From Mycolicibacterium aubagnense (GTDB taxonomy: Bacteria; Actinomycetota; Actinomycetes; Mycobacteriales; Mycobacteriaceae): a stretch of 64,000 nucleotides of DNA. The stretch spans positions 2,728,001-2,792,000 of the forward strand of contig NZ_AP022577.1 in NCBI RefSeq assembly GCF_010730955.1. The letters run 5' to 3'. A model generated the notes under the pieces. It made no database searches and was not told the DNA's origin. It was given only the letters and a program-made list of their open reading frames with translations. The stretch's first letter is position 1, and each line of letters begins with the position of its first letter. A program made the translations under genes and the position numbers. Below, piece after piece: positions 8,511 to 17,572 of the stretch.

Positions 8511-8724
8511 ATGGTGACAGCAATCAGACGTCAAGTCGATCGCCATTACAGCAGGACACTCGGGTGTCCCGGGGCGCCTGGAGGTGGGAAATTACCGATC
8601 ACATTGCGTATCGTTTTCACCCACTGCGCTACCCGAAGGAGTTGATGGGCGCATGGCCCGCGAGACAACCCTGCCAGCAACACCCGACTCCGATTCCGCC
8701 GTCCGCCCTAGGGAGGTGACGACC

Positions 8725-9330
8725 ATGGCTGTACTCGCCGAGTCCGAACTGGGCTCCGAAGCGCAACGCGAGCGTCGTAAGCGCATTCTGGACGCCACCC
8801 TCGCCATCGCCTCCAAGGGCGGCTACGAGGCAGTTCAGATGCGCGCTGTGGCAGAACGCGCCGATGTCGCCGTCGGCACGCTGTACCGCTACTTCCCGTC
8901 CAAGGTGCACCTACTGGTGTCCGCGCTGGGCCGCGAGTTCGAGCGCATCGACGCCAAGACCGATCGCGCCGCGCTGACCGGCGGTACGCCGTACCAGCGG
9001 CTCAATGCGATGGTCGGCAAGCTGAACCGGTCGATGCAGCGCAATCCGCTGCTGACCGAGGCCATGACGCGTGCTTTCGTGTTCGCCGACGCGTCCGCGG
9101 CCGGTGAGGTTGATCACGTCGGCAAGCTCATGGACTCGATGTTCGCCCGCGCCATGAGCGACGGTGAGCCCACAGAGGACCAGTACCACATCGCCCGCGT
9201 CATCTCCGATGTGTGGCTGTCGAACCTGCTGGCCTGGCTGACCCGGCGCGCTTCGGCCACGGACGTGAGCAAGCGGCTCGATCTGGCGGTCCGGCTGCTG
9301 ATCGGCGACGGCGAGCACCCTAAAATCTGA
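8725..9330 (+). CDS. kstR: Cholesterol-catabolism repressor KstR
   Basis: A TetR-family protein of 201 residues. From MAVLAESELGSEAQRERRKR onward it is nearly identical to remembered M. tuberculosis KstR (Rv3574), including the HTH segment MRAVAERADVAVGTLYRYFPSKVHLL and SDVWLSNLLAWLTRRASATDVSKRLDLAVRLLIGD. KstR represses sterol uptake and degradation genes and is released by a cholesterol-derived CoA thioester. ATG 8725 is chosen over a longer in-frame extension (ATG or GTG from 8584) because GGGAGG lies 8 bp before it and homology starts there. The 267-bp leader from fadE34 holds the operator at 8497. Confidence 0.95.
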   Translation: MAVLAESELGSEAQRERRKRILDATLAIASKGGYEAVQMRAVAERADVAVGTLYRYFPSKVHLLVSALGREFERIDAKTDRAALTGGTPYQRLNAMVGKLNRSMQRNPLLTEAMTRAFVFADASAAGEVDHVGKLMDSMFARAMSDGEPTEDQYHIARVISDVWLSNLLAWLTRRASATDVSKRLDLAVRLLIGDGEHPKI

Positions 9331-9333
9331 CCG

Positions 9334-10077
9334 GTGCTCCCGGCTGATCTGATCACGGCGCTCGACGCAGTCGCCGCCACACCCCGCCTGCTCGTCACCT
9401 CCGATTTCGACGGCACCCTGGCGCCGATCGTCAACAACCCTGCCGACGCGCGAGCGTTGCCCGCCGGATCTGCTGCCGTACTGAATCTGGCGGAGCTCCC
9501 TGACACGTTCGTCGCGCTGGTGTCCGGCCGCGCGCTGGAGGTCCTTCGCGCGCTTTCCGGCATGCCCGCGTCGGTGCAGCTGGTGGGTAGTCACGGCGCC
9601 GAGTTCGACGACGGATTCACGCAAACCGTCGACGGCGTTCTGCTGGCCCGCATCGTCGATTCGCTCACCGAGATCGCAAGTCGATACCCGGGCGTGAAAG
9701 TCGAGACCAAGCCCGCCAGCGTTGCCCTGCACGTCCGGAACGCCTCGGCTGACGACGGCGAGGCCGCTTTGGCGGCCGCGCGCAGGGCCGGGACGGCGTG
9801 GCCCGCCGAAACCACCGAGGGCAAGGCGGTACTGGAGTTCGCGGTGATCACCACCAGCAAGGGCTCGGCCATCGACCTACTGCGCGAGCGCGACGGCGCG
9901 ACCGCGGTGGTGTACCTGGGCGACGACGTCACCGACGAGAAGGCCTTCGCCCGGCTGCGCGACGGCGACGTCGGCGTGAAGGTCGGCCCCGGGCCGTCGG
10001 CCGCGCGGTACCGCATCGACTCCCCCGAGGACGTCGCAGAGGCGTTGGCGTACCTGGCGGCGCGCCGGGCAGGTTAA
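9334..10077 (+). CDS. otsB: Trehalose-6-phosphate phosphatase OtsB
   Basis: HAD-superfamily phosphatase of 247 residues with the nucleophile motif DFDGTLAP near residue 25, VSGR, the cap segment, GKAVLEF and the acidic motif YLGDDVTDEKAF. These are the OtsB signatures; the enzyme removes phosphate from trehalose-6-phosphate in trehalose synthesis. The GTG start is 3 bp after the kstR stop, so the two are probably co-transcribed. No otsA is in the window. The last 4 bp overlap the convergent LacI gene. M. tuberculosis lacks otsB between Rv3574 and Rv3575c. Confidence 0.92.
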   Translation: MLPADLITALDAVAATPRLLVTSDFDGTLAPIVNNPADARALPAGSAAVLNLAELPDTFVALVSGRALEVLRALSGMPASVQLVGSHGAEFDDGFTQTVDGVLLARIVDSLTEIASRYPGVKVETKPASVALHVRNASADDGEAALAAARRAGTAWPAETTEGKAVLEFAVITTSKGSAIDLLRERDGATAVVYLGDDVTDEKAFARLRDGDVGVKVGPGPSAARYRIDSPEDVAEALAYLAARRAG

Positions 10078-11174
10078 GCGGGCGGACCCGAGGTGCGGCC
10101 GCGGACCAGTTCGGTGTCGAGCACCTCGATGACCGGGATGCCGGACCGCGGCGGATTGTTCAGCAGGTATCCGGCCCGCCGACCTTTCTCCAGACTCGGC
10201 TGGGCCACGGTGGTCAACCCGCGGGCCAGCGCCTCGGGGACGCCGTCGAATCCGGTCACGGTCATCTGGCCCGGCACGTAGATACCGCGCGACCGGAGGT
10301 GGTCCATGGCCGACAGAGCCAGGACGTCAGCGGTGCACATCAGCGCTGTGATGCGCGGATTGGCTTGCAGCGCAACAGCGGCCGCGGCCCCGCCGGAACT
10401 CGGCAGGTGCTCGAACGTCTCGACCACCGTGAGGGCATCGGGATTCAGCCCGGCACCGGACATCGCGTCACGTACCCCGAGAATGCGTTCGCACTGCACG
10501 TGAAAATGCTGCGAGGTGAGCCGCTCCGGGTCCGCGACGGCCGACTGTGCGTTGCCGTGCGGCCAGTCCCGGCCGAGCCGCATGGTCAGCAGGCCGATCT
10601 CCCGATGACCAAGGCCGACAACATATTCCGCGATGCCACGCATGGCCGCCCGGTCATCGATGCAGACCCGCGAGGCGCCCTGGACGTCCTTGGGCTGGTC
10701 GACGATGACGATCGGCACGCCACGCTGCTGCACCACCGGCAGGTAGGGATCGTCGTCGGAGGCGGCGTAGACCACGAACCCGTCGACCCCGGCGGACAGC
10801 ACCGCCGCGGTGCCGTCCTCGACCGACCGGTTCGGCCCGGCTGCCACCAGCAGCAGGCCCTGCCCCGCCTCCTCACACGATTCGGCAAGTCCGGCAACGA
10901 AATCCAGCGCCGCAGGGTCACGGAACGAGTAGTTGAGCGACTCGGTGATGATGAGCCCGAAGGCGCCGGCCTTGCGGGTACGCAGAGAGCGCGCCACCGG
11001 GTCGGGCCCGGGGTAACCCATCTCCTTGGCCGCGGCGAGTACCCGCTCACGAAGCTCCGGGGAGAGTTGGTCCGGCCGGTTGTAGGCATTGGAGATCGTG
11101 GTGCGCGAGACCTTCAGCTCGGCAGCCAGTGAGGCCAGCGTGGCCCGACGCCTCGGGTTGGGACTCCTCGGCAT
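10074..11174 (-). CDS. LacI-family transcriptional regulator (Rv3575c-like)
   Basis: A 366-residue repressor. The N-terminal HTH TLASLAAELKVSRTTISNAYNRPDQLSPELRERVLAAAKEMGY is standard LacI with hinge, followed by a periplasmic-binding-type effector domain (AFGLIITESLNYSF to VTGFDGVPEALARGLTTVAQP). It occupies the syntenic place of Rv3575c. The effector is unknown. It is divergent from the zinc ABC operon by about 100 bp, but that gap carries a Zur-like box rather than a LacI-type palindrome. Confidence 0.9.
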   Translation of the reverse strand: MPRSPNPRRRATLASLAAELKVSRTTISNAYNRPDQLSPELRERVLAAAKEMGYPGPDPVARSLRTRKAGAFGLIITESLNYSFRDPAALDFVAGLAESCEEAGQGLLLVAAGPNRSVEDGTAAVLSAGVDGFVVYAASDDDPYLPVVQQRGVPIVIVDQPKDVQGASRVCIDDRAAMRGIAEYVVGLGHREIGLLTMRLGRDWPHGNAQSAVADPERLTSQHFHVQCERILGVRDAMSGAGLNPDALTVVETFEHLPSSGGAAAAVALQANPRITALMCTADVLALSAMDHLRSRGIYVPGQMTVTGFDGVPEALARGLTTVAQPSLEKGRRAGYLLNNPPRSGIPVIEVLDTELVRGRTSGPPA

Positions 11175-11230
11175 GTTGTGACGCTAGCGCATCCGATTCG
11201 CGCTGCGGGGCAGCGGTGCACTAGATTTAT

Positions 11231-11245
11231 TGCAAACGGTTTTCA
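11231..11245. promoter_or_regulatory. Zur-like box before first zinc ABC operon
   Basis: TGCAAACGGTTTTCA has arms TGcAAA/TTTtCA, one mismatch from symmetry, and resembles the FUR-family box TGAnAATnATTnTCA. It ends 25 bp before the start of the metal-binding lipoprotein gene. It supports zinc-responsive control but is weaker than the box at 48449. Confidence 0.55.
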
Positions 11246-11270
11246 TTAACACTAATTCGCAGGAGCACAC

Positions 11271-12170
11271 ATGACCCGGACCAGGCTCATCGCACTGTCC
11301 GCCCTGACCGCGCTGACCATCGCCGGCTGCGGGTCGGAAGGCGACTCCGGTCACCAGGCCAAGGTGGTCGCCACCACCAACGTCTGGGGCAGCGTCGCCA
11401 CCGCGGTGGCCGGCGGGCACGCCGACGTCACGTCGATCCTCACCAACCCCGCCGCCGACCCGCACTCTTACGAGGCCACCCCGGCAGACGCCGCCGCCAT
11501 CGCCGACGCCACCCTGGTCGTCATCAACGGCGGCGGCTACGACCATTGGGCCGACGACGTGCTTGCGGACCACAAGAATGCCACCACCGTGAACGCCTAT
11601 TCGCTACTGCCGCACAGCGCCGCAGGTGAGGCCAACGAGCACGTCTTCTACAACATGGCGGTGGCCAAGGCCGTCGCCGCGAAGATCGCCGACGACCTGG
11701 CCGGTGCCGACCCCGCGCATGCCGATGCCTACCGCGCCAACGCGACGGAATTCGGCAAGCAGACCGACGCCATCGCGGCCACCGAACGCGCCATCGGCCA
11801 GAAGCACCCCGGTGCCGCCGTGGTCGCCACCGAGCCCGTCGCGCACTACCTGCTGGCCGCCGCCGGCGTCACTGACAGCACTCCGCACGGGTTCGCGGCC
11901 GCCGCCGAAGACGGCCACGACCCGGCCCCGGCCGACGTGGCCGCGATGCTGGACCTGATCAACGGCCACAAGGTGGACGCGCTGGTGGTGAACAAGCAGA
12001 CCGAGACGGCCGTGACCAGGCAGCTGCAGGACGCGGCCAACAAGGCCGCGCTGCCCATCGTCGAGGTCACCGAGACGCTGCCCGCCGGACAGGACTTCCT
12101 GACCTGGCAGCGCCAGACCGCCGAGGCACTGGCACACCAGTTGGACACCGCACCCGTAGCGGCCCGATAG
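11271..12170 (+). CDS. znuA: ZnuA-type metal-binding lipoprotein (system 1)
   Basis: Solute-binding protein of a cluster A-I metal ABC transporter, 299 residues. The signal peptide ends in a lipobox (TIAGC, Cys about residue 20), so it is anchored outside the membrane. Metal-site segments include DPHSYEATPAD, the His in ANEHVFYN, and a C-terminal EVTETLPAGQDFLTWQ; a His/Asp-containing loop (EDGHDPAPAD) lies near residue 220. AGGAG is 5 bp before ATG. It is followed at once by ATPase and permease genes. Zinc is the likeliest metal given the Zur-like box; manganese is not excluded. Confidence 0.88.
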   Translation: MTRTRLIALSALTALTIAGCGSEGDSGHQAKVVATTNVWGSVATAVAGGHADVTSILTNPAADPHSYEATPADAAAIADATLVVINGGGYDHWADDVLADHKNATTVNAYSLLPHSAAGEANEHVFYNMAVAKAVAAKIADDLAGADPAHADAYRANATEFGKQTDAIAATERAIGQKHPGAAVVATEPVAHYLLAAAGVTDSTPHGFAAAAEDGHDPAPADVAAMLDLINGHKVDALVVNKQTETAVTRQLQDAANKAALPIVEVTETLPAGQDFLTWQRQTAEALAHQLDTAPVAAR

Positions 12171-12189
12171 GCCGGGATAATTTGTAGCC

Positions 12190-13002
12190 GTGCCTTCCGA
12201 TCCCTCGTCCGCTACGGCGGTCGCCGAGCTGACCGGTGCGCGGTTGTCATTCGGCGACCGCGTGCTGTGGGACCGATTGGATCTGACGGTCCGCCGCGGC
12301 GAGTTCATCGCGGTGCTCGGCCCGAACGGCACCGGCAAGACCTCCCTGCTGAAGGTGCTGCTGCGCCAGCAGCCGTTGACCGCCGGCCGCATGACCACCA
12401 CCGGCGCCATCGGCTACGTACCGCAACACCGCTCGCTGGACACCGGCCTGACGCTGCGCGGCCGTGATCTGGTCGGCCTCGGCTGCGACGGACACCGCTG
12501 GGGTTTCGCCGGACCGCGGAAGCGGGCCCAGCGTCGCGCCGTGGTGACCCAGGCCCTGAGCCAGGTCGACGGAGCCCGGCTGGCCGACGTCCCCGTGGCC
12601 GTGATGTCGGGCGGCGAACTGCAACGGGTCCGGATCGCGCAGGCCCTGGCCTCCGACCCCGCGCTGCTGCTGTGCGACGAACCGTTGCTCAACCTCGACC
12701 CGGCCAACGCGAAACTCGTGTCGAGCCTCATCGACCAGCGCCGCAAGGACGCCGGCACTGCCGTCCTGTTCGTCACCCACGAGGTCAATCCCGTGCTGCC
12801 GTACGTGGACCGGGTGCTGTACCTGGTGGACGGGCGCTTCCGGATCGGCACCGTCGACGAGGTCATGACGTCCGAGACGCTGTCGGCCCTGTACCGCGCC
12901 GACATCCAGGTCGCCCGGATCGGCGGTCAGTACGTCGTGGTCGGCCAGGACGGTGCCGGCGTGGACAACTCCGAGCACGCGAGCGGGCACTGCTGTGAAT
13001 AA
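12190..13002 (+). CDS. znuC: Zinc-type ABC transporter ATPase (system 1)
   Basis: ABC ATPase of 270 residues: Walker A GPNGTGKTS near residue 45, Q-loop YVPQHRS, signature MSGGELQRVRIAQAL, Walker B LLLCDEP and the switch VTHEV. The C-terminus is rich in His and Cys (SEHASGHCCE), which may help sense or hold metal. It starts 19 bp after the binding-protein gene and overlaps the permease start by 8 bp, giving a three-gene importer. The motif LGCDGHRWG is shared in form with the second ATPase at 49444 (FGLDGTRWG), showing the two systems are paralogues. Confidence 0.9.
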   Translation: MPSDPSSATAVAELTGARLSFGDRVLWDRLDLTVRRGEFIAVLGPNGTGKTSLLKVLLRQQPLTAGRMTTTGAIGYVPQHRSLDTGLTLRGRDLVGLGCDGHRWGFAGPRKRAQRRAVVTQALSQVDGARLADVPVAVMSGGELQRVRIAQALASDPALLLCDEPLLNLDPANAKLVSSLIDQRRKDAGTAVLFVTHEVNPVLPYVDRVLYLVDGRFRIGTVDEVMTSETLSALYRADIQVARIGGQYVVVGQDGAGVDNSEHASGHCCE

Positions 13003-13825
13003 CTTCTTCAACCCCACGCTGACCGCGGACCTGCTCAGCCGCGACTTCGTCCAGCAGGCCGTGCTCGCCGCGGCGCTGTTGGCGCTTCTGGGCGGACTGA
13101 TCGGGCCGTTCATCGTGATGCGGCAGATGTCGTTCGCGGTGCACGGGTCCAGCGAGCTGTCGCTGACGGGCGCCGCGTTCGCACTACTGACCGGGCTCAA
13201 CGTCGGACTCGGCGCTCTGGTCGGAAGTGCCCTGGCGGCAATAGTTTTCGGCATTCTCGGGCAGCGGTCGAGGGAGCGGGACTCGGCCATCGGCGTGGTG
13301 CTGGCCTTCGGCCTGGGCCTGGCGGTGTTGTTCATTCACCTGTATCCGGGCCGCACCGGCACCAGTTTCGCGTTGCTCACCGGGCAGATCGTCGGCGTCG
13401 GATACTCGGGGCTGACGGTGCTTGCGGTGGTGACGGTGCTGGTGGTCGCGGTCCTCGCGGCCTGCTACCGCCCGCTGCTCTTCGCCACCGCTGACCCGGA
13501 AGTGGCTGCGGCCCGCGGGGTTCCGGTGCGGGCGCTGGGGATCGTGTTCGCCACGCTGGTCGGTGTCGCGGCCGCGCAGGGCGTGCAGATCGTCGGGGCG
13601 CTGCTGGTGATGTCGCTGTTGATCACGCCCGCCGCCGCGGCGGGCCGGGTGTTCAACTCCCCCGTCACCACCTTGGTGGCCTCGGTGGTCTTCGCCGAGA
13701 TCGCCGCGGTCGGCGGCATCGTGCTGTCGCTGGCCCCGGGTGTGCCGGTGTCCGTGTTCGTGACGTCGATCTCGTTCGGCATCTACCTGCTGTGCTGGGG
13801 CGCCGGGAAGCTCAGTCTCCGGTAG
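12995..13825 (+). CDS. znuB: Zinc-type ABC transporter permease (system 1)
   Basis: Membrane permease of 276 residues with about eight hydrophobic helices. The ZnuB/MntB core is seen in GPFIVMRQMSFAVHGSSELSLTGAAFALL and in VQIVGALLVMSLLITPAAAAG. GTG 12995 overlaps the ATPase stop by 8 bp, so translation is probably coupled. This system has one permease, unlike the two in the second locus (50322-52114). The gene ends 4 bp from the convergent rhodanese. Confidence 0.9.
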   Translation: MNNFFNPTLTADLLSRDFVQQAVLAAALLALLGGLIGPFIVMRQMSFAVHGSSELSLTGAAFALLTGLNVGLGALVGSALAAIVFGILGQRSRERDSAIGVVLAFGLGLAVLFIHLYPGRTGTSFALLTGQIVGVGYSGLTVLAVVTVLVVAVLAACYRPLLFATADPEVAAARGVPVRALGIVFATLVGVAAAQGVQIVGALLVMSLLITPAAAAGRVFNSPVTTLVASVVFAEIAAVGGIVLSLAPGVPVSVFVTSISFGIYLLCWGAGKLSLR

Positions 13826-13829
13826 CGCG

Positions 13830-14636
13830 CTACGCTCGCCCCACTGGGCGTCCCGGCTCGTTGCTCCACTGCGACCACGAGCCGGGGAAGAGCGCCACCT
13901 GACGGCCCACCGACGCCAGTGCGGCCACCGCCACCGCGGCGGTGACGCCGGACCCGCAATACACGCCGGACACATCCGGGCCATCGAGATCGGTCCGCAC
14001 CGTGCCGTCGGCGGCCAGCATGCTCGGCAGATTCACCGCGCCCGGAATGTGCCCGGCCACCGGGTCCATCGGTTCGACGTCCCCACGGAACCGTTCCGGC
14101 GCGCGGACGTCGCCCAGCCGCGGACCCAGCGCGGCGGCCTCGTCGGCCGTCAGGGTCGGCATGGCGCCCACGTAGAGGTCCTCATGGGTCACCGTGACGT
14201 CGCCAGGCTCCGGTTCGACGTCGCCGCGGTCCAGCGGCCCACCCGAGGCGGTCCACGCCGCCAGCCCACCGTCCAGAATGCGCACGTTCTCGACACCCGC
14301 GGCCCGCAGCACCCACCAGGCGCGGGACGAGCCCGCACGGTTCCAGTCGTCATAGATGACGGTCGGCACGCCGTTTCTCATTCCCCAGCGGCGCGCCGCC
14401 TCCTGCAATGCCGACCCCGATGGCAACGGATGCCGGCCCCGCCCCGTCACGGTGTGATCCGACAGGTCGTCGTCCAGCGAGACATACACCGCGTCCGGGA
14501 TGTGCCCGGCCCGGTAGTCGTCGCGGCCGTCGGGCTTGGCCAGCTGCCAGCGCACATCGAGCAGCGTCACGTCGCCCGCGGCGATCAGCTGGGCGAGACC
14601 GAAGGCGGTGATCAGAATGTCGTCACGAGTGGACAT
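13830..14636 (-). CDS. Thiosulfate/3-mercaptopyruvate sulfurtransferase
   Basis: Two tandem rhodanese domains in 268 residues. The first is inactive-like (LLDVRWQLAKPDGRDDYRAGHIPDAVYVSL). The second has the catalytic cysteine in YCGSGVTA near residue 230. The loop CGSGVTA is the mercaptopyruvate-type form and not the CRKGVT of classic rhodanese. The enzyme moves sulfane sulfur to thiol acceptors in the cytoplasm. ATG 14636 (MSTRDDIL) is chosen; a longer in-frame reading would run into the divergent pxpA gene. The pxpA start is 24 bp away. Confidence 0.87.
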   Translation of the reverse strand: MSTRDDILITAFGLAQLIAAGDVTLLDVRWQLAKPDGRDDYRAGHIPDAVYVSLDDDLSDHTVTGRGRHPLPSGSALQEAARRWGMRNGVPTVIYDDWNRAGSSRAWWVLRAAGVENVRILDGGLAAWTASGGPLDRGDVEPEPGDVTVTHEDLYVGAMPTLTADEAAALGPRLGDVRAPERFRGDVEPMDPVAGHIPGAVNLPSMLAADGTVRTDLDGPDVSGVYCGSGVTAAVAVAALASVGRQVALFPGSWSQWSNEPGRPVGRA

Positions 14637-14660
14637 AGCGGCAAGCCTAGGCTGGCAGAC

Positions 14661-15419
14661 ATGTCTGCTGTGGATCTCAATGCCGATCTCGGTGAGAGCT
14701 TCGGGGTATGGCAGCTGGGCGACGACGACGCGATGCTCGATCTGGTCACCAGCGCCAACATCGCCTGCGGCTTCCACGCCGGCGATCCCGCCGGGCTGCT
14801 GCGGGTGTGTCACGCGGCCGCCGAGCGCGGAGTGCGGATCGGCGCGCAGGTGGGCTACAGCGACCTGGCCGGCTTCGGCCGCCGCTACATCGACGTCGCC
14901 CCCGAGGACCTCACCGCCGACGTGATCTACCAGATCGGCGCACTACAGGCCCTCGCGCAAGTCGCCGGGTCGGCCGTCAGCTACGTCAAACCCCATGGCG
15001 CCCTGTACAACACGATCGCCACCGACCACGTCCAGGCCCGGGCGGTGGCCGCCGCGGTCCACGCCGTCGACCCGGCACTGCCGGTGCTGGGGCTGGCGGG
15101 TTCGGCGTTCTTCGCCGCCGCCGAGGACCTCGGACTGCGCACTGTGCCCGAGGCTTTCGCCGACCGCTCGTACCGCCCAGACGGACAACTGGTGCCGCGC
15201 ACGCAACGCAATGCGGTGCTGCACAACGTTTCGACCATCGCCGATCGGGTGGCCTCCATGGTGACCGCCGGCCGGGTCGGCGCCGTCGACGGCTCCACCA
15301 TCAAGATCAGCGTGAAATCGATTTGCGTACACGGCGATTCGCCCGGCGCCGTCGACATCGCCCGCGCGGTCCGCGAACGCCTGACCGCAGAGAACGTACA
15401 GATCGAGGCCTTCTGCTGA
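14661..15419 (+). CDS. pxpA: 5-oxoprolinase subunit A / LamB-YcsF family
   Basis: A 252-residue protein with family signatures DLNADLGESFG at the N-terminus, NIACGFHAGDP, VSYVKPHGALYN and SICVHGDSPGAV. PxpA works with PxpB and PxpC in ATP-dependent cleavage of 5-oxoproline to glutamate. No pxpB or pxpC is in this window, so partners must be elsewhere or the protein acts alone. The stop overlaps the next start by one base (TGATG), so it is the first gene of a coupled run with the metallo-beta-lactamase protein and arsB2. Confidence 0.9.
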   Translation: MSAVDLNADLGESFGVWQLGDDDAMLDLVTSANIACGFHAGDPAGLLRVCHAAAERGVRIGAQVGYSDLAGFGRRYIDVAPEDLTADVIYQIGALQALAQVAGSAVSYVKPHGALYNTIATDHVQARAVAAAVHAVDPALPVLGLAGSAFFAAAEDLGLRTVPEAFADRSYRPDGQLVPRTQRNAVLHNVSTIADRVASMVTAGRVGAVDGSTIKISVKSICVHGDSPGAVDIARAVRERLTAENVQIEAFC

Positions 15420-16354
15420 TGCGATTGAAACCAGGCCGGCCCGACCTCGCCTCCTATGCCCATCACTTCGACCAGCCGGCGGCAACCGCCGACTCTCCAG
15501 TGACCGTCACCTGGGCCGGCGTCACCACCATGTTGGTCGCCGCGACCGATCCTGCCGGTTCGTCGTCAGCCTTGTTGACCGACGGCTTCTTCTCCCGGCC
15601 AAGCCTGCTGTCGGTGGGGCTGGGCCGGTTGAGCCCCGCACTACCACGTATTGATGGCTGCCTGCACCGGCTCGGCATCGACCGACTGGACGCCGTGCTG
15701 CCGGTGCACACGCATTTCGACCACGCCATGGACTCCGCGGCGGTCGCCGCGCGTACCGGGGCACAACTCGTGGGTGGCACGTCGGCCGCCTACATCGGCC
15801 GCGGCGGCGGCCTCACCGACTCGCAGTTGACAGTCGCCGTGCCTGGTGAGTCGATGACGTTGGGCGCCTTCGACGTAACCCTGTTCACCGGCCACCACTG
15901 CCCGCCGGACCGATTCCCCGGCACCATCACCGCGCCCGTGGTGCCCCCGGTGCGAGCGTCGGCCTACAAGTGCGGCGAGGCCTGGTCGACGCTCATCGCG
16001 CACCGCGCCAGTGGCCGCAGCCTGCTCGCCGTCGGCAGCGCCGGCTTCGTGCCCGGTGCCCTGGCCGGGCAGCGGGCCGAGGTGGTGTACCTCGGGATCG
16101 GGCAGCTCGGGCTGCAGCCCGAGAGGTACCTCGTCGACTACTGGAAGGAGACGGTCCGCATGGTGAATGCGCGGCGCGTCATCTTGACCCATTGGGACGA
16201 CTTCTTCCGGCCGCTGCACGAGCCGCTGCGCGCTCTGCCCTACGCGGGCGACGACCTGAACGTCTCGATGCGGGTGCTGAGCCGCCTGGCCGACGAAGAT
16301 GGCCTGCCGCTGCACCTTCCGACGCTCTGGCAACGCGCCGACCCCTGGCTGTGA
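15419..16354 (+). CDS. Metallo-beta-lactamase-fold hydrolase (Rv3577-like)
   Basis: A 311-residue protein with the metal motif HTHFDHAMD near residue 98, a second His in FTGHHCPPD, and a late ILTHWDDFF. This is the metallo-beta-lactamase superfamily, L-ascorbate/UlaG-like branch. It sits between pxpA and arsB2; M. tuberculosis Rv3577 holds the same place before arsB2 (Rv3578). Both ends overlap neighbours (1 bp and 4 bp), so it is translated in one operon. The substrate is unknown. Confidence 0.85.
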   Translation: MRLKPGRPDLASYAHHFDQPAATADSPVTVTWAGVTTMLVAATDPAGSSSALLTDGFFSRPSLLSVGLGRLSPALPRIDGCLHRLGIDRLDAVLPVHTHFDHAMDSAAVAARTGAQLVGGTSAAYIGRGGGLTDSQLTVAVPGESMTLGAFDVTLFTGHHCPPDRFPGTITAPVVPPVRASAYKCGEAWSTLIAHRASGRSLLAVGSAGFVPGALAGQRAEVVYLGIGQLGLQPERYLVDYWKETVRMVNARRVILTHWDDFFRPLHEPLRALPYAGDDLNVSMRVLSRLADEDGLPLHLPTLWQRADPWL

Positions 16355-17475
16355 ACACCGCACTACACGAGATCGGCAGGCTGCTGCCGGTCGTCGGATT
16401 CCTGGCCGCGGTCCTGGTGCTCGCCAAACTGTGTGACGACGAGGGGCTCTTCCACGCCGCCGGCATCTACATGGCCCGGCACAGCTGGGGCGCCGGACCA
16501 TCCGCGGCCCGACGGCTGCTGACCACCGTGTTCCTCATCGCAGCCGGGACCACCGCCGTGCTGAGCCTCGATGCCACCGTCGTGCTGCTGACGCCTGTCG
16601 TGCTCTCGACCGCACGGACACTGGGCGTGCCGGCGCGACCACACGGCTACGCCGCTGCCCACCTCGCCAACACCGCGTCGCTGCTGCTGCCGGTGTCGAA
16701 TCTGACCAATCTGCTGGCCTTTTCGACCGCGGGCCTGAGTTTCACCAGGTTCACCGCGGCGATGACGCTGCCCTGGCTCTTGGCCGTCGCGGCCGAATAT
16801 GTGCTGCTGCGCCTGCTGTTCCGGCGCGAACTGCGGATCGGCGCGGTGGACCGGGAGGCCCCTCCCCCGCCGGAGGTGCCCTACTTCGTGCTGACCGTGC
16901 TGGTGCTGACGCTCATCGGCTTCGGTGCGACATCCCTGCTCGGACTGGCTCCGGCGTGGGCGGCCTTCGCCGGTGCCGCAGTGCTCGCGGTTCGGGCGGT
17001 CGTGCGCGGCCGCGAGACAGTGATGGGCATCGTGCGGGCGGCCAACGTACCGTTCCTCCTGGCCGTGTTGGCGCTCGGCGTACTGGTGAGCGCGGTACTG
17101 GACCTCGGCCTGGGTCGCGCGGTGTCGCAGCTGCTGCCGCACGGCACCACGCTGCCCGCTCTGCTCGGCATCGCTGCCGTGGCGGCAGTGCTGTCGAATC
17201 TGATCAACAACCTGCCCGCGGTGCTGGTGCTGTTGCCACTCGTCGCGGCCGGCGGCCCGGTCGCGGTGCTGGCCGTACTCATCGGGGTGAACATCGGCCC
17301 CAACCTGACCTATCCTGGATCGCTGTCGAACCTGTTGTGGCGCAACGTGGTCCGAGATGAGGTGCCCGCACCGGCGCGAGAGTTCACCGCCGTCGGCCTG
17401 GCGACGGTGCCGGTCACCCTGGTTCTGGCCGTGACGGGATTATGGTTGGGCTGTTCGCTGCTGGGGCTGCGGTGA
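16351..17475 (+). CDS. arsB2: ArsB/NhaD-type membrane transporter ArsB2
   Basis: A 374-residue ion transporter with about ten membrane segments. The ArsB/SLC13-like repeats appear as TTAVLSLDATVVLLTPVVLSTAR in the first half and LSNLINNLPAVLVLLPLVAAGG in the second, each with the Asn/Asp turn typical of this superfamily. It is syntenic with M. tuberculosis ArsB2 (Rv3578). GTG 16351 overlaps the previous stop by 4 bp. No arsR or arsC is near, so arsenite export is a family-level guess; other anions are possible. A small hairpin (GGCGGC-GTT-GCCGCC, 17531-17545) follows and could end transcription. Confidence 0.85.
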   Translation: MNTALHEIGRLLPVVGFLAAVLVLAKLCDDEGLFHAAGIYMARHSWGAGPSAARRLLTTVFLIAAGTTAVLSLDATVVLLTPVVLSTARTLGVPARPHGYAAAHLANTASLLLPVSNLTNLLAFSTAGLSFTRFTAAMTLPWLLAVAAEYVLLRLLFRRELRIGAVDREAPPPPEVPYFVLTVLVLTLIGFGATSLLGLAPAWAAFAGAAVLAVRAVVRGRETVMGIVRAANVPFLLAVLALGVLVSAVLDLGLGRAVSQLLPHGTTLPALLGIAAVAAVLSNLINNLPAVLVLLPLVAAGGPVAVLAVLIGVNIGPNLTYPGSLSNLLWRNVVRDEVPAPAREFTAVGLATVPVTLVLAVTGLWLGCSLLGLR

Positions 17476-17572
17476 GCGCGGTTACCTGAACGAGAACAGC
17501 AATCGGACATCGCACGTCGATTTGTGGCCCGGCGGCGTTGCCGCCTGACGGACCGGCCGCATCGTAGGCAGG

